A stretch of DNA of 64,000 bases. Source: Mycobacterium sp. HUMS_12744610 (GTDB lineage: Bacteria; Actinomycetota; Actinomycetes; Mycobacteriales; Mycobacteriaceae). The first letter of the stretch is position 1, and each line of letters begins with the position of its first letter. The stretch spans positions 1-64,000 of the forward strand of contig NZ_JBGEDP010000001.1 in the NCBI RefSeq assembly GCF_041206865.1, written 5' to 3'. A program made the translations under genes and the position numbers. Below the pieces are notes generated by a model that worked only from the letters and a program-made list of their open reading frames with translations, was not told where the DNA came from and ran no database searches. Of the stretch, positions 26,237-34,147 are shown one piece after another.

Positions 26237-26360
26237 CTGGCGTCCTTTCCGTCCTCGCTCGGTACTCGCGGCACCCGTGACACCGAGCACATCAGCAACG
26301 TCACGATACTTGGACGGTTGTCGTGGCGGGGCGAAGCGCGGCGGCGGTGAGCCCGGGGCG

Positions 26361-28040
26361 TCAGTGAATGCGAACGATGATCTCCGAGTGACCCAGCCGG
26401 ATCACATCGCCGTCGGCCAGCTGCCATTCTTGTACCGGTGCGTTGTTCACGGTGGTGCCGTTGGTGGAGTTGAGGTCGGACAGCAGCGCGACCTGCCCGT
26501 CCCAGCGGATCTCGAGGTGGCGGCGCGACACCCCGGTGTCCGGCAGGCGGAACTGGGCGTCCTGTCCGCGGCCCACGATGTTGGAGCCCTCGCGCAATTG
26601 ATAGGTGCGACCGCTGCCATCATCGAGCTGCAGGGTGACGGCGGTCCCGGGGACGCCGTAGCCGCCTTGGCCATAACCGTCGTAGCCGCCCAGTCGCTGG
26701 CCGTAGTCGCCGTACTGGCCGTAGTCGCCGCCCTGGCCGTAGTCGGGCTGCTGCTGGCCGTAGTCGCCCGCCTGGCCGTAGTCGGGCTGCTGGCCGTAGT
26801 CGTAGTCGCGGTGTGCGGTCTCGGAGTACCCGGGGGCCTGGGGGCTTTGCGGGGCGTACCCCCCGCCGGGGACGCTCTCGGCGTACTGCGTGTGGTCGCC
26901 GGGTCCGTAGTCGGGGCGGCTGTATGCCTGGCCTCCCTGCTGGTAGCCCTGGTCGTACCCGCCGCCCTGGTCGGGGTAGGCCGGCCGTTGCTGCTGGTGG
27001 CCCTGCTGGGGCGCGTAGCCACCCTCGTCCGGGCGGGCCGGGCCGCGACCGTAGTCGCCGTAGCCGCCGTAGCCCGGCTGGCCGCCGCCGGGCGGGCCGT
27101 AGCCGCCCTGGCGGTAACCCTGGTCGTAGCCCTGACCGCCGTAGCCGGGAGGACGCTGTTCGTAAGACTGGGGGTAACCACCTTGGTCCGGGTAGCCGCC
27201 CTGCTCCGGATAGCCGCCCTGTTCGGAAGTGCGGGGCGGCGCGTATCCGCCCTGCGGCGGGTAGCCACCCTGCGGCGGGTAGTCGCCCTGCTCCGGGTAC
27301 CCCCCGCGCTGATGGTCTTGGTAGCCCGCACCCTGTTCGGGGTAGCCGCCCTGCTCCGGATAGCCGCCCTGTTCGGGAGAGCGGGGTGGCGTGTAGCCGC
27401 CCTGCGGCGGGTAGCCGCCCTGCTCCGGCCGGTGCCCCCCTCGGGGGTCCGGCCCACCGGGCCTGTCCGGGCCACCCTGCGAATCGTCTTGCGGACGGCC
27501 GTAGCGGTCGTCGTAGTACTCCTCGCCGGGCCGTCCCTGCCCCTGATCCCCGCGGTAGCTCGAATTGTCAGTCATTGCTGCTACTCCTCGTTCTGCGCCG
27601 AACGCGTGATTCGATTGTGGCCGGAGCGGATCGTCGACCGTCGGGCGGGGCTTGGCGTCGGGGTTGACAGCACCGCGTGCGCGGAACTGGCCGGTGTGCA
27701 GGTTCGGCGTCTGCTCGAACCGGACGACCACCTCACCATACGTTTGCCACCCCTGTTCATAGATGTAGTCGGCCAGGTACCGCTCGAAAGCGCTCGACGT
27801 AAGGTCCGGGTCGGCGCCTACTTTCTCGAAGTCGTGCACACCGAGGGTAATGATGTATTCGTTGGGCGCCAAAAGACGATTGCCCTGAAGGGGCCGCACG
27901 CCGTCCTCGGCCTCGCGGCGCAGCAGGGCTTCCACCTCCTGCGGAACGATCGATCCTCCGAACACCCGGGCGAACGCGTCACCGACGGTTGCCTCGAGCT
28001 TGCGCTCGATCCGCTGCGCCAGGCCCCGGTGGCTACTCAT
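26361..28040 (-). CDS. fhaA: FHA-domain protein FhaA
   Basis: A 559-aa scaffold that binds phosphorylated MviN/MurJ and regulates peptidoglycan precursor export. The N-terminal domain (1-130, DUF3662 type: IERKLEATVGDAFARVFGGS) is followed by a 320-residue region of Gly, Tyr, Gln and Pro built from GGYPEQ/GGYPPQ and DYGQ units, then a C-terminal FHA domain (about 465-559) with GRGQDAQFRLPDTGVSRRHL and DLNSTNGTTVNN. It is the first gene of the operon; a 124-bp gap separates it from fhaB. The middle region is longer than in M. tuberculosis (527 aa). Confidence 0.96.
   Translation of the reverse strand: MSSHRGLAQRIERKLEATVGDAFARVFGGSIVPQEVEALLRREAEDGVRPLQGNRLLAPNEYIITLGVHDFEKVGADPDLTSSAFERYLADYIYEQGWQTYGEVVVRFEQTPNLHTGQFRARGAVNPDAKPRPTVDDPLRPQSNHAFGAERGVAAMTDNSSYRGDQGQGRPGEEYYDDRYGRPQDDSQGGPDRPGGPDPRGGHRPEQGGYPPQGGYTPPRSPEQGGYPEQGGYPEQGAGYQDHQRGGYPEQGDYPPQGGYPPQGGYAPPRTSEQGGYPEQGGYPDQGGYPQSYEQRPPGYGGQGYDQGYRQGGYGPPGGGQPGYGGYGDYGRGPARPDEGGYAPQQGHQQQRPAYPDQGGGYDQGYQQGGQAYSRPDYGPGDHTQYAESVPGGGYAPQSPQAPGYSETAHRDYDYGQQPDYGQAGDYGQQQPDYGQGGDYGQYGDYGQRLGGYDGYGQGGYGVPGTAVTLQLDDGSGRTYQLREGSNIVGRGQDAQFRLPDTGVSRRHLEIRWDGQVALLSDLNSTNGTTVNNAPVQEWQLADGDVIRLGHSEIIVRIH
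27191..27422. repeat. 150-bp-period direct repeat inside fhaA
   Basis: An 82-bp segment at 27191-27272 recurs with few differences at 27341-27422, encoding GGYPPQGGY(A/T)PPR followed by EQGGYPEQGGY. Shorter units of the same kind fill the region between and around the copies. It is coding low-complexity sequence prone to length change, not a CRISPR array. Confidence 0.8.
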
Positions 28041-28291
28041 GTCTCAGCATGCACCCGCTCACGTCCGGGCATTCGGACGATGCACGGCAAACGCCTCGCC
28101 CGCGTGTCGCGTCACCCAAGCATGGTATCGGTACACCACGACGATGCGGCACCTCGGAAACTCTGAGAATATGGTATCCGCGCAGCTCAATGCGGTCGCA
28201 GGAAGCGGCGGCCCAGTGGGAGCACCGCGGGCGGCACGAGCCAGTTGGGTCCGCGGCCACTACAGTGGTATGTTCCAGCGGTTGATTTTCG

Positions 28292-28374
28292 GGGCGAGTG
28301 GCGGAATGGCAGACGCGCTGGCTTCAGGTGCCAGTGTCCTTCGGGACGTGGGGGTTCAAGTCCCCCTTCGCCCA
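28292..28374 (+). tRNA. leuT: tRNA-Leu (CAG)
   Basis: An 83-nt class II tRNA: acceptor GGGCGAG (28292-28298) pairs with TTCGCCC (28367-28373), discriminator A, anticodon CAG at 28325-28327 in stem TGGC/GCCA, long variable arm TGTCCTTCGGGACG and T arm GGGGGTTCAAGTCCCCC. CCA is not encoded. Divergent from fhaA as in M. tuberculosis. Confidence 0.97.
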
Positions 28375-28405
28375 CCGGAGTGATGTCTCACGACATCGGA
28401 ATTGG

Positions 28406-28437
28406 TCCGAACCCCCGTCGGGGTTCGGATTTTTTCT
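28406..28437 (+). terminator. Intrinsic terminator of tRNA-Leu
   Basis: A perfect 10-bp stem TCCGAACCCC / GGGGTTCGGA with a CGTC loop is followed directly by TTTTTTCTTT. This is a textbook rho-independent terminator 32 bases after the tRNA. Confidence 0.92.
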
Positions 28438-28961
28438 TTGGGCGTGCGGTGGAAGTTCCTGGCGGCCTCGGCCGGCGCGGCGCGAGACAAGTCCTCCGAA
28501 TTGGTCGATACGGTCGGTACGGGCAGCTGTGGATTGGCGATGTCACAGAAACGGAACAATAGGCCCAACCGGGAAGCCCACGATCCGCGGCGGTGAACAT
28601 GGAATTCGGTTGCACGCCGGCACACGTTCACCGGACGTATCAAAAGCGTGCGCGGTGAACCAATATACGACGCAATACCGGGCTGGATGTCCGAATCGCC
28701 TCGTAGACCGGTAACTCGCGGCGGCGGGCAGCAGCGGAAAACCCTTCACGACGCGTTCCAGTAATGCCACATCATTCCCCCAGCACTTGCGTCGCATTGG
28801 TGGAATGGGTGTCCATAGCTTTCACACTGCTGAGAATTCAAGAAACACCGAGGCGCAGTCTCATACATCTGATTTCCGGTCCAAATGGAATTTTCCCGCA
28901 CGGAGCTGCATTGCGGCCTGTACGGTGAGTCGTGCACACCCAAACTGTCGGGAGGTTTGAG
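28438..28961. other. Gene-free stretch upstream of the PE gene
   Basis: About 520 bp between the tRNA terminator and the PE gene. No frame in it has mycobacterial codon use or a recognisable product, and no repeats stand out. The 3' end must carry the PE promoter. It is less GC-rich than its surroundings, as is usual for mycobacterial PE upstream regions. Confidence 0.6.
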
Positions 28962-29774
28962 ATGTCCAATCTATTTACGATGCCGGAGTTTTTACAAAAT
29001 GCGGCATCAGACTTGGCGGGCATCGGTTCGGCGATCCGCTCCGCCAACGCCATGGCCGCAGCCCCGACGACCGGCGTGCTGGCAGCGGGCACCGACGAGG
29101 TGTCGGTCGCGGTGACCTCGTTGTTTTCCACACACGCCACGACATATCAACAGGTGAGCTCGCTCGTCGAAGATTTTCACGCCCGGTTCGTCCAGGCATT
29201 GATCGGCGCCGGGCAGACGTATGCGGCGGCCGAGGCCGCCAACGTTCTGCCGTTGCAGAGCCTGGGGCAAGGCATGGGCAACAGCGCCGCGGCCGCCCAG
29301 GCGACGCTGGCCAATTACGGTTACGGCAATGTCGGCCAGGGCAACTTCGGTTTCTTCAACACCGGGACCTTGAATTTCGGTATCGGCAACGTCAGCCCCA
29401 ACTTCACCCCCACCAACCCCATCAGCCAGTTCGGCGGTTTCGGTCTGTTCAACACCGGTATCGACAACGTCGGGGCCTTCAACAGCGGCAGTGTGAACAT
29501 CGGGATCGGCAACGTCAGCCCCAACTTCACACCGGGCAATCCGCTGACGCAATTCGGCAGCCTCGGCATGTTCAACAACGGGATCGACAACGTCGGGATC
29601 GGCAATGTCGGGGTCAACAACCAGGGCCTGCCCGTGCCCCTGCTGAGCCTGCTGGGCGTGGGCAACCACGGCACGTTCAACCAGGGCCTGTTCAACACCG
29701 GCAACTACAACACCGGCATCGGCCTGGTCGGCGACCACCTCATCGGCATCGGCCCGTTGCACGTCAGCGACTAG
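28962..29774 (+). CDS. PE-family protein with MPTR-like pentapeptide repeats
   Basis: A 270-aa PE protein. Residues 1-100 form a PE domain: MSNLFTMPEFLQNAASDLAG with Pro-Glu at 8-9, helix AAAPTTGVLAAGTDEVS and the T7SS export signal YAAAE (YxxxE) near residue 90. The rest consists of NxGxGNxG/FNTGxxNxG units, the MPTR style normally attached to PPE domains, including a 38-residue unit (NVSPNFTP...GIDNVG) present twice. GGAGG six bases before the ATG fixes the start, which discards ten upstream residues. No PPE or EsxAB partner is adjacent. Likely exported by ESX-5; a cell-surface role is inferred. Confidence 0.9.
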   Translation: MSNLFTMPEFLQNAASDLAGIGSAIRSANAMAAAPTTGVLAAGTDEVSVAVTSLFSTHATTYQQVSSLVEDFHARFVQALIGAGQTYAAAEAANVLPLQSLGQGMGNSAAAAQATLANYGYGNVGQGNFGFFNTGTLNFGIGNVSPNFTPTNPISQFGGFGLFNTGIDNVGAFNSGSVNIGIGNVSPNFTPGNPLTQFGSLGMFNNGIDNVGIGNVGVNNQGLPVPLLSLLGVGNHGTFNQGLFNTGNYNTGIGLVGDHLIGIGPLHVSD

Positions 29775-29784
29775 TCGAGACGAG

Positions 29785-30453
29785 CTAAAGGTCTGTGCCG
29801 CCGGAGCTCTCGGCCGCGGCGCCAGGACCGCCGCTGCGCAGGTGTCCTTCGCGGAGCAGCGCGTTGACCGACTCCTCCCAGCGGTGCATCTGGGCGGGCG
29901 TGCCGAACGGTTGCGGAAGGTGACGGTCGAGGTGAGGACGCAGAACCAGGGTGCCCAGGACCAGGACCAGGGGATGCAGCGGCGCCCACAGCCGATCCAG
30001 GTCCGGTCGGGTCTGTCCGAGGTCGTTGAGCTCGTTCCACCGATCGGCGCCGAGGGCGGCCAGCCCGTCGAAAACGACCGTCCCCAGCGGCCGCCCGCTG
30101 ACCACCGCGTCGACAACGTAGTCGACGACGTCGGGCTGTTCGACTAGCAGAGCGGTCACCCGGCGTCCCATCTCGGCGACCGAGTCGGCGGGCGGATCAG
30201 GGACCGGCTCCGCCATCACCGCACTGACAACCTCGAGGACGTGGGCGTCGACGGCGCCGATGAGGTCGGCTTTGGTGGCGAAATAATGTTGCACCAACCC
30301 CAGGGAAACCTCCGCCGCGGCGGCGATCGTGCGCAGCGAGGTCGCCGCCGTGCCCTGGGCGGCGAAGAGCCGAAGTGCCGCAGCCCGGATCCGCGTGGCG
30401 CTCGGCGAGCTCGCCGCATCGACTGCGTCCGGGCTCGTTGCTGCTGATGTCAT
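29785..30453 (-). CDS. TetR-family transcriptional regulator
   Basis: A 222-aa regulator. The N-terminal helix-turn-helix is clear (RIRAAALRLFAAQGTAATSL, TIAAAAEVSLGLVQHYFATK) and the C-terminal part is a helical ligand/dimer domain rich in Leu and Val. The ATG at 30453 is preferred over one at 30462, because the latter would run into a palindrome that probably lies in the promoter. It is divergent from a small open frame and two inverted repeats in the gap suggest autoregulation. The ligand cannot be guessed. Confidence 0.9.
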   Translation of the reverse strand: MTSAATSPDAVDAASSPSATRIRAAALRLFAAQGTAATSLRTIAAAAEVSLGLVQHYFATKADLIGAVDAHVLEVVSAVMAEPVPDPPADSVAEMGRRVTALLVEQPDVVDYVVDAVVSGRPLGTVVFDGLAALGADRWNELNDLGQTRPDLDRLWAPLHPLVLVLGTLVLRPHLDRHLPQPFGTPAQMHRWEESVNALLREGHLRSGGPGAAAESSGGTDL

Positions 30454-30460
30454 CTCCGAC

Positions 30461-30507
30461 ACGGTACGAAGCGTACTGTAACACGCATGTGCAATACCGA
30501 TGTATTG
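30461..30507. promoter_or_regulatory. Two palindromic operators in the TetR divergent promoter
   Basis: ACGGTACGAAGCGTACTGT (30461-30479) is a near-palindrome with perfect GTACG/CGTAC arms; CAATACCGATGTATTG (30492-30507) has perfect CAATAC/GTATTG arms. Both lie in the 62-bp gap between the TetR gene and the divergent small frame, where TetR dimers commonly bind. Confidence 0.55.
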
Positions 30508-30515
30508 TGGTGTGC

Positions 30516-30698
30516 ATGACGCCGTCGCCCGACGATCAGGTGAGGATCAGATTCGTCCGAGACTTCCAAACCTCCGATGGTTCGGTCAGCTGCACCAAAG
30601 GTTCCGAGTTCCGCGTCGACACCGCCACTGCCGATGCGCTGCTATTGGCCGGCGTCGTCGTGACGGTTTCCGCGACGGGGTCCATGTCGTCCGGGTGA
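30516..30698 (+). CDS. Small hypothetical protein, divergent from TetR gene
   Basis: A 60-aa frame beginning MTPSPDDQVRIRFVRDF. It reads as a compact beta-rich sequence (KGSEFRVDTATADALLLAGV, then VVVTVSATG) without signal or membrane segment. Its position just beyond two palindromes suggests regulation by the neighbouring TetR. An overlapping minus-strand frame of 98 codons exists but has less natural composition. Function unknown. Confidence 0.45.
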   Translation: MTPSPDDQVRIRFVRDFQTSDGSVSCTKGSEFRVDTATADALLLAGVVVTVSATGSMSSG

Positions 30699-31018
30699 CT
30701 CCGATCCGCCCGGGGTCTGCGACGGATCGACCGCGTTGATGGTGGTTGATTTCGCGTCGGCTCATCGAACATTCCCGCGAACACGTCCCGGCCGGCATCG
30801 GCAATCAACTTTTGCAGCATCGCCAGGTCCACACTGCCCGCGCGCGGGACGGACCAGGCTATTTGCTGCCATACCGACCAGCTCCCCGGCTCATGGCTTT
30901 CCTCACGCCGCGGGTTCCGGAGCGCACCAACCTTCTGGCGAGGATCGCGCTTGACATCGTGCCCGAGTGGGTAGATGCCCTAAGGAGATCGCCCCTCCCC
31001 TCAACAGATTGGGTACTC
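30699..31018. other. Intergenic stretch, no gene seen
   Basis: A 320-bp stretch between the small frame and the lipoprotein gene. Open frames cross it on both strands but none shows family features. AAGGAG at 30982-30987 is too far (31 bases) from the lipoprotein ATG to be its obvious ribosome site. Confidence 0.5.
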
Positions 31019-31387
31019 ATGATGATCGAGAATCCGACCGCCCGCCGTTTCGTCGTGGCCGCAGCGCTGACGACGGCCGTCGGGCTGAGCACGCTGACCG
31101 CGGCCTGCGGCTCGAGCGGCCACGAGAACAAACCGTCGACCACGACGGTCACGACGACGGTCACCCCGCCCACCACCACCCCGACCACGCCGCCCCCGCC
31201 GCCCGCCGAGCCGGGCGGACCAGGGACCGGGCCCGGCGGAGTCACCACGAACGCGCCGGGTGGCGCGGGCGCCGGGGCAGGTCCCGGCGGGGCGAGCGCG
31301 GGTGTGCCGGGCGCCGGGGCTTCGGCCGGGCCCAATGGCGCCGGGGCGTGCGCCGGTGGCGTCTGCGTCGGGACTCCCCCCGGCTAG
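31019..31387 (+). CDS. Small putative lipoprotein with Thr/Pro and Gly/Ala-rich body
   Basis: A 122-aa secreted protein. The signal peptide RRFVVAAALTTAVGLSTLTA ends in a lipobox-like TAAC, placing a lipidated cysteine near residue 29. The mature part is low-complexity: a Thr/Pro stretch (TTTVTTTVTPPTTTPTTPPP) then Gly/Ala/Pro repeats, with two cysteines near the end (GACAGGVCVG). Such proteins are likely surface linkers; no function can be assigned. A longer frame exists upstream but its first 91 residues lack protein-like features, so the double ATG at 31019/31022 is taken. Confidence 0.65.
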   Translation: MMIENPTARRFVVAAALTTAVGLSTLTAACGSSGHENKPSTTTVTTTVTPPTTTPTTPPPPPAEPGGPGTGPGGVTTNAPGGAGAGAGPGGASAGVPGAGASAGPNGAGACAGGVCVGTPPG

Positions 31388-31422
31388 TAACCGGCCCGCT
31401 GCGGGCGGCGGCGTCGGTGAAA

Positions 31423-31764
31423 CTATCTGCTGGACTGGATCCGCAGCCACCGCAGGACGTCGTCGGTGACGGGATCGGTGAGGTCGTCGAATTCGGGATG
31501 CTTGCGCAGCACCGTGCCGATCATCGAGCACACCGGGACGATGCGCTTGCCCGCATCGCGGGCGTCGTCGAGCGCCTCCTCCACCAGAAGGGTCGCCAGG
31601 CCGCGTCCACCGAATTCGGGGTGGATCTCAGTGTGGTCGAACACCCGTTGGTCGCCGCGGTCGGCGAATGAGGTGTGGCCGACGACCCGGTTGTCGACGG
31701 CAATCGTGTACCGGCCCTCCTCGGCGCTGATGGTGGCGTGGGCGCCGGTCTTGTCGACAGGCAT
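31423..31764 (-). CDS. Short GNAT-type N-acetyltransferase
   Basis: A 113-aa protein of the small GNAT group (YidJ/NATD1-like). It shows a beta-strand core (RYTIAVDNRVVGHTSF), the acetyl-CoA binding stretch HPEFGGRGLATLLVEEALDDA (motif A, Q/RxxGxG/A type: GGRGLA) and CSMIGTVLRKHPEF, where the family has a conserved Cys and final helix. Substrate unknown. The ATG has GGAGA upstream. It lies opposite the lipoprotein gene, ends converging by 35 bases. Confidence 0.82.
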   Translation of the reverse strand: MPVDKTGAHATISAEEGRYTIAVDNRVVGHTSFADRGDQRVFDHTEIHPEFGGRGLATLLVEEALDDARDAGKRIVPVCSMIGTVLRKHPEFDDLTDPVTDDVLRWLRIQSSR

Positions 31765-31940
31765 CTGATCTCCCTGGGGTTCCGGTAAGCGGACAATCGC
31801 GACCGTACCCGCTCACTTGCCGGGCGGCCGCAGGACCTTCATCGCCAGCCGCATGATCGGTGCGGGAACGCAATCCTGCATTGACAGGGCCGTGTCGGCG
31901 GCGCGGGAGCGTAGCGGGGTGCCGCGGCTGAAGATCCGGT

Positions 31941-32757
31941 TCAGCGGTCCCCGGACGGCTCGATCACCACGTGCAGCGGCGGGGTGCCGACGGCGGCGCC
32001 CAGCGCGTTGGCGATGACCATCCGCTGGATCTAGCTGGTGCCTTCGAAGATGGTGTACGGCTTGGCGTCTCGATACCACTTCTCGACCGGGTGGTCGGTG
32101 ATCTAGCCCCAGCCGCCCATCGTCTGGATGGCCCGCCCGGTCGCCGTGACGGCTACTTCGCTGGCGGTCCACTTCGACATCGAGCGCTCACCCCCGCTCC
32201 AATCGGATGCGGTTGGCCGCCATCCACGAGGCCCCAGGTCAGCAGCCGCGCGGCATCGATCTGGGTGGCCAGCTCGGCGTATTCCAGAGCCGCGCGGGTG
32301 ATCCCGCGGTTGGCCGAGTTCCTCGTCAACGACCGCGTTGACGACGTGCACGTCGGCGATGCCGCCGTTGCCGATCCACATCTTGTGGCCGTCGATGACC
32401 CAATCGTCGCCGTCGCGACGGGCGTGGGTGCGCAGGTTCGTACGTCGCTGCCGCCCTCGGGTGCGGAGATCGCCAGCGCAGCGAGCTTCAGATCGCCTGG
32501 GGTGCCGAAGCATTCGGGGCCCCATTCCAGCATCTGCTCGGGGGTCGCTGCCTGGCCGATGGCCGAGAGCGCCAGCGCCGGCATGACGATCGCCAGCCCG
32601 CTCGCGGCGCAGCCCCAGGACAGCTCCTCCACGAACATCGGCAGCGACAACCCGGTGGGGTCGCGATCAGATCGCGGTAGAAGAGCGGACCGTAGAAGCC
32701 GCGCAGGGCCGCCTCCTCGAGCACGGGTCTCGACGGCCTCGGTGGTGCCGAAGCTCG
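31941..32757 (-). pseudogene. Decayed acyl-CoA dehydrogenase (fadE-like)
   Basis: Fragments of an acyl-CoA dehydrogenase are spread over all three minus frames. In order: EEAALRGFYGPLFYRDLIA, LSLPMFVEELSWGCAASGLA, LAALAISAPEGGSDVRT (flavin-binding signature), DDWVIDGHKMWIGNGGIADV, then TATGRAIQTMGGWG and HPVEKWYRDAKPYTIFEGTS near the C-terminus, ending in VIEPSGDR. At least three frame changes are needed and two in-frame TAG codons interrupt the last part (32031-32033 and 32103-32105). The N-terminal helical region is also missing. It lies where M. tuberculosis has Rv0021c. Non-functional with high likelihood. Confidence 0.9.
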
Positions 32758-32800
32758 ACTAGCCGGCCGATCGGCACAGCAAACGGGTCGGGTGGGCCTT

Positions 32801-33217
32801 TCAGGCGGCCGAGCGCGGCCCGGCGTGGGCGATCGGCAGATGCAGTACCACCGCCGCCGCCGGAACGGCATCGTGTTCGTGACGGGCCAGCAGGGCCGCG
32901 TTGTCGGGGAGCTGACGCGAATTGATCTCGCCGCTCGCGATGCGGCGCAACGTGTCGTGGGCGCGGGCAAGCTGTTCGCGCTTGCGGTACTGACCGCCGG
33001 GCAGTTTGACACCGGCCCAGACGCCGTACTCCTCCCGGTGCGCGATGGCGTGCTGGGCGCACCGGCGTTGTTGCGCCAACGGGCACCGGCGCAGGCACTG
33101 TATGCGGGCCTCGGTCGCAGACGCCTCGTACGCGCGTGCCTTTGCCGCGCCGTCGGCGCCGTCGTCGTCGGGATAGCCGAACCACAGTTCCGGATTGGTT
33201 GCGCAGGGATGTCCCAT
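32801..33217 (-). CDS. whiB5: WhiB-family iron-sulfur regulator WhiB5
   Basis: A 138-aa redox-responsive transcription factor. The four cluster ligands are Cys5, Cys41, Cys45 and Cys53, with the C-x3-C spacing of WhiB5 rather than the usual C-x2-C. YGVWAG (65-70) is the WhiB turn and KLPGGQYRKREQL the basic region. WhiB5 of M. tuberculosis controls type VII secretion genes and is needed for full virulence and reactivation. The ATG at 33217 has GAAGGAGACC upstream. It is divergent from the Xre regulator and next to secretion-associated genes. Confidence 0.95.
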   Translation of the reverse strand: MGHPCATNPELWFGYPDDDGADGAAKARAYEASATEARIQCLRRCPLAQQRRCAQHAIAHREEYGVWAGVKLPGGQYRKREQLARAHDTLRRIASGEINSRQLPDNAALLARHEHDAVPAAAVVLHLPIAHAGPRSAA

Positions 33218-33358
33218 GCCGGTCTCCTTCTCGGGCTGAAACGTCGATAGAAGCGTATACACATGGTTGCCCGGCGCGCAAGGGAACCGTGACAAAAACG
33301 TATAACAAAGGACGGGCTCGCGGGCTGTGTAATATCCGCCGTATGGCCGGAGCGTGTG
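33218..33358. promoter_or_regulatory. Divergent promoter region whiB5 / Xre regulator
   Basis: This 141-bp gap is AT-richer than its flanks and must serve both directions. AGCGTATA (33253-33260) and AACGTATAAC (about 33297-33306) share a CGTATA core and are candidate operator or -10 elements. Assignments are inferred. Confidence 0.4.
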
Positions 33359-34147
33359 GTGAGCCGTGAATCGGCCGGCGCGGCCATCCGCGCGTTGCGC
33401 GAATCGCGCGATCTGTCGCTGGCCGACCTCGCCGCGACCACCGGTGTCAGCGTCATGGGACTCAGTTTCTTGGAGCGCGGGGCTCGCAAGCCGCACAAAA
33501 GCACAGTTCAGAAGGTTGAAAACGGGCTAGGTCTGCCGCCGGGGACGTATTCGCGGCTGCTCGTGGCGGCCGATCCGGATGCCGAGCTGGCGCGGATGAT
33601 GGCGGCGCAGCCGCCCGACGCGACGGCCGCCCGACGCCCGGGGGCCGTGGTGGTCGACCGGCACAGCGACACCGAGGTGCTCGAAGGCTATGCCGAAGCG
33701 CAGCTCGACGCCCTCCAATCGGTCATCGAACGACTACCCGCGACGACATCAAACGAATATGAGACGTATATTCTCTCTGTGATCGCGCAGTGCGTGAAGG
33801 CGGAGATGCTGGCCGCCGGCTCCTGGCGTGTGGCCGTGAACGCCGGCGCGGATTCGACGGGCCGGCTCATGGAGCACCTGCGGGCGCTCGAGGCCACGCG
33901 CGCCGCCTTGCTGGACCGGATGCCGCAGAGCCTGGGTGCGCGTTTCGACCGCGCCTGTGCGCGCTCGTCGCTACCGGAGACGGTCATCGCGGCTCTGCTG
34001 GGTGTCGAGACCGCGGACGTGTGGGACATCCGCAACAGGGGGGCCGTTCCACCGGGGGCCCTCCCCCGCGTCCGCGCCTTCACCGAGGCGGTCGAATCGG
34101 CGGCTCGCGATGCGACCGAGCGCGACGACTCCGAGGGGGACCAGTGA
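33359..34147 (+). CDS. Xre-type DNA-binding regulator (Rv0023-like)
   Basis: A 262-aa protein with an N-terminal Cro/C1 helix-turn-helix (residues 4-60: IRALRESRDLSLADLAATTG, then GLSFLERGARKPHKSTVQKVE) and a C-terminal helical domain with VVVDRHSDTEVLEGYAEAQLD and SNEYETYILSVIAQCVKAE. The second half also looks like a HTH-containing region (SLPETVIAALLGVETADVWD). The GTG at 33359 matches the M. tuberculosis start (MSRESAGAAIRAL). Its stop overlaps the next gene (GTGA). M. tuberculosis Rv0023 has been linked to metabolic regulation; targets here are unknown. Confidence 0.9.
   Translation: MSRESAGAAIRALRESRDLSLADLAATTGVSVMGLSFLERGARKPHKSTVQKVENGLGLPPGTYSRLLVAADPDAELARMMAAQPPDATAARRPGAVVVDRHSDTEVLEGYAEAQLDALQSVIERLPATTSNEYETYILSVIAQCVKAEMLAAGSWRVAVNAGADSTGRLMEHLRALEATRAALLDRMPQSLGARFDRACARSSLPETVIAALLGVETADVWDIRNRGAVPPGALPRVRAFTEAVESAARDATERDDSEGDQ

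Noticed and set aside
27180..27425. Repeats in fhaA as a CRISPR array
   Set aside because: Units are contiguous, in frame and coding; there are no regular spacers and no cas genes.
26142..28166. 674-codon plus-strand frame opposite fhaA
   Set aside because: Its hydrophobic Val/Ala/Leu repeats are the mirror of the Gly/Tyr/Gln/Pro repeats of FhaA; FhaA is well supported.
30536..30832. 98-codon minus-strand frame overlapping the TetR-divergent small gene
   Set aside because: It lacks recognisable features and overlaps a better placed plus-strand frame; it remains a weak possibility.
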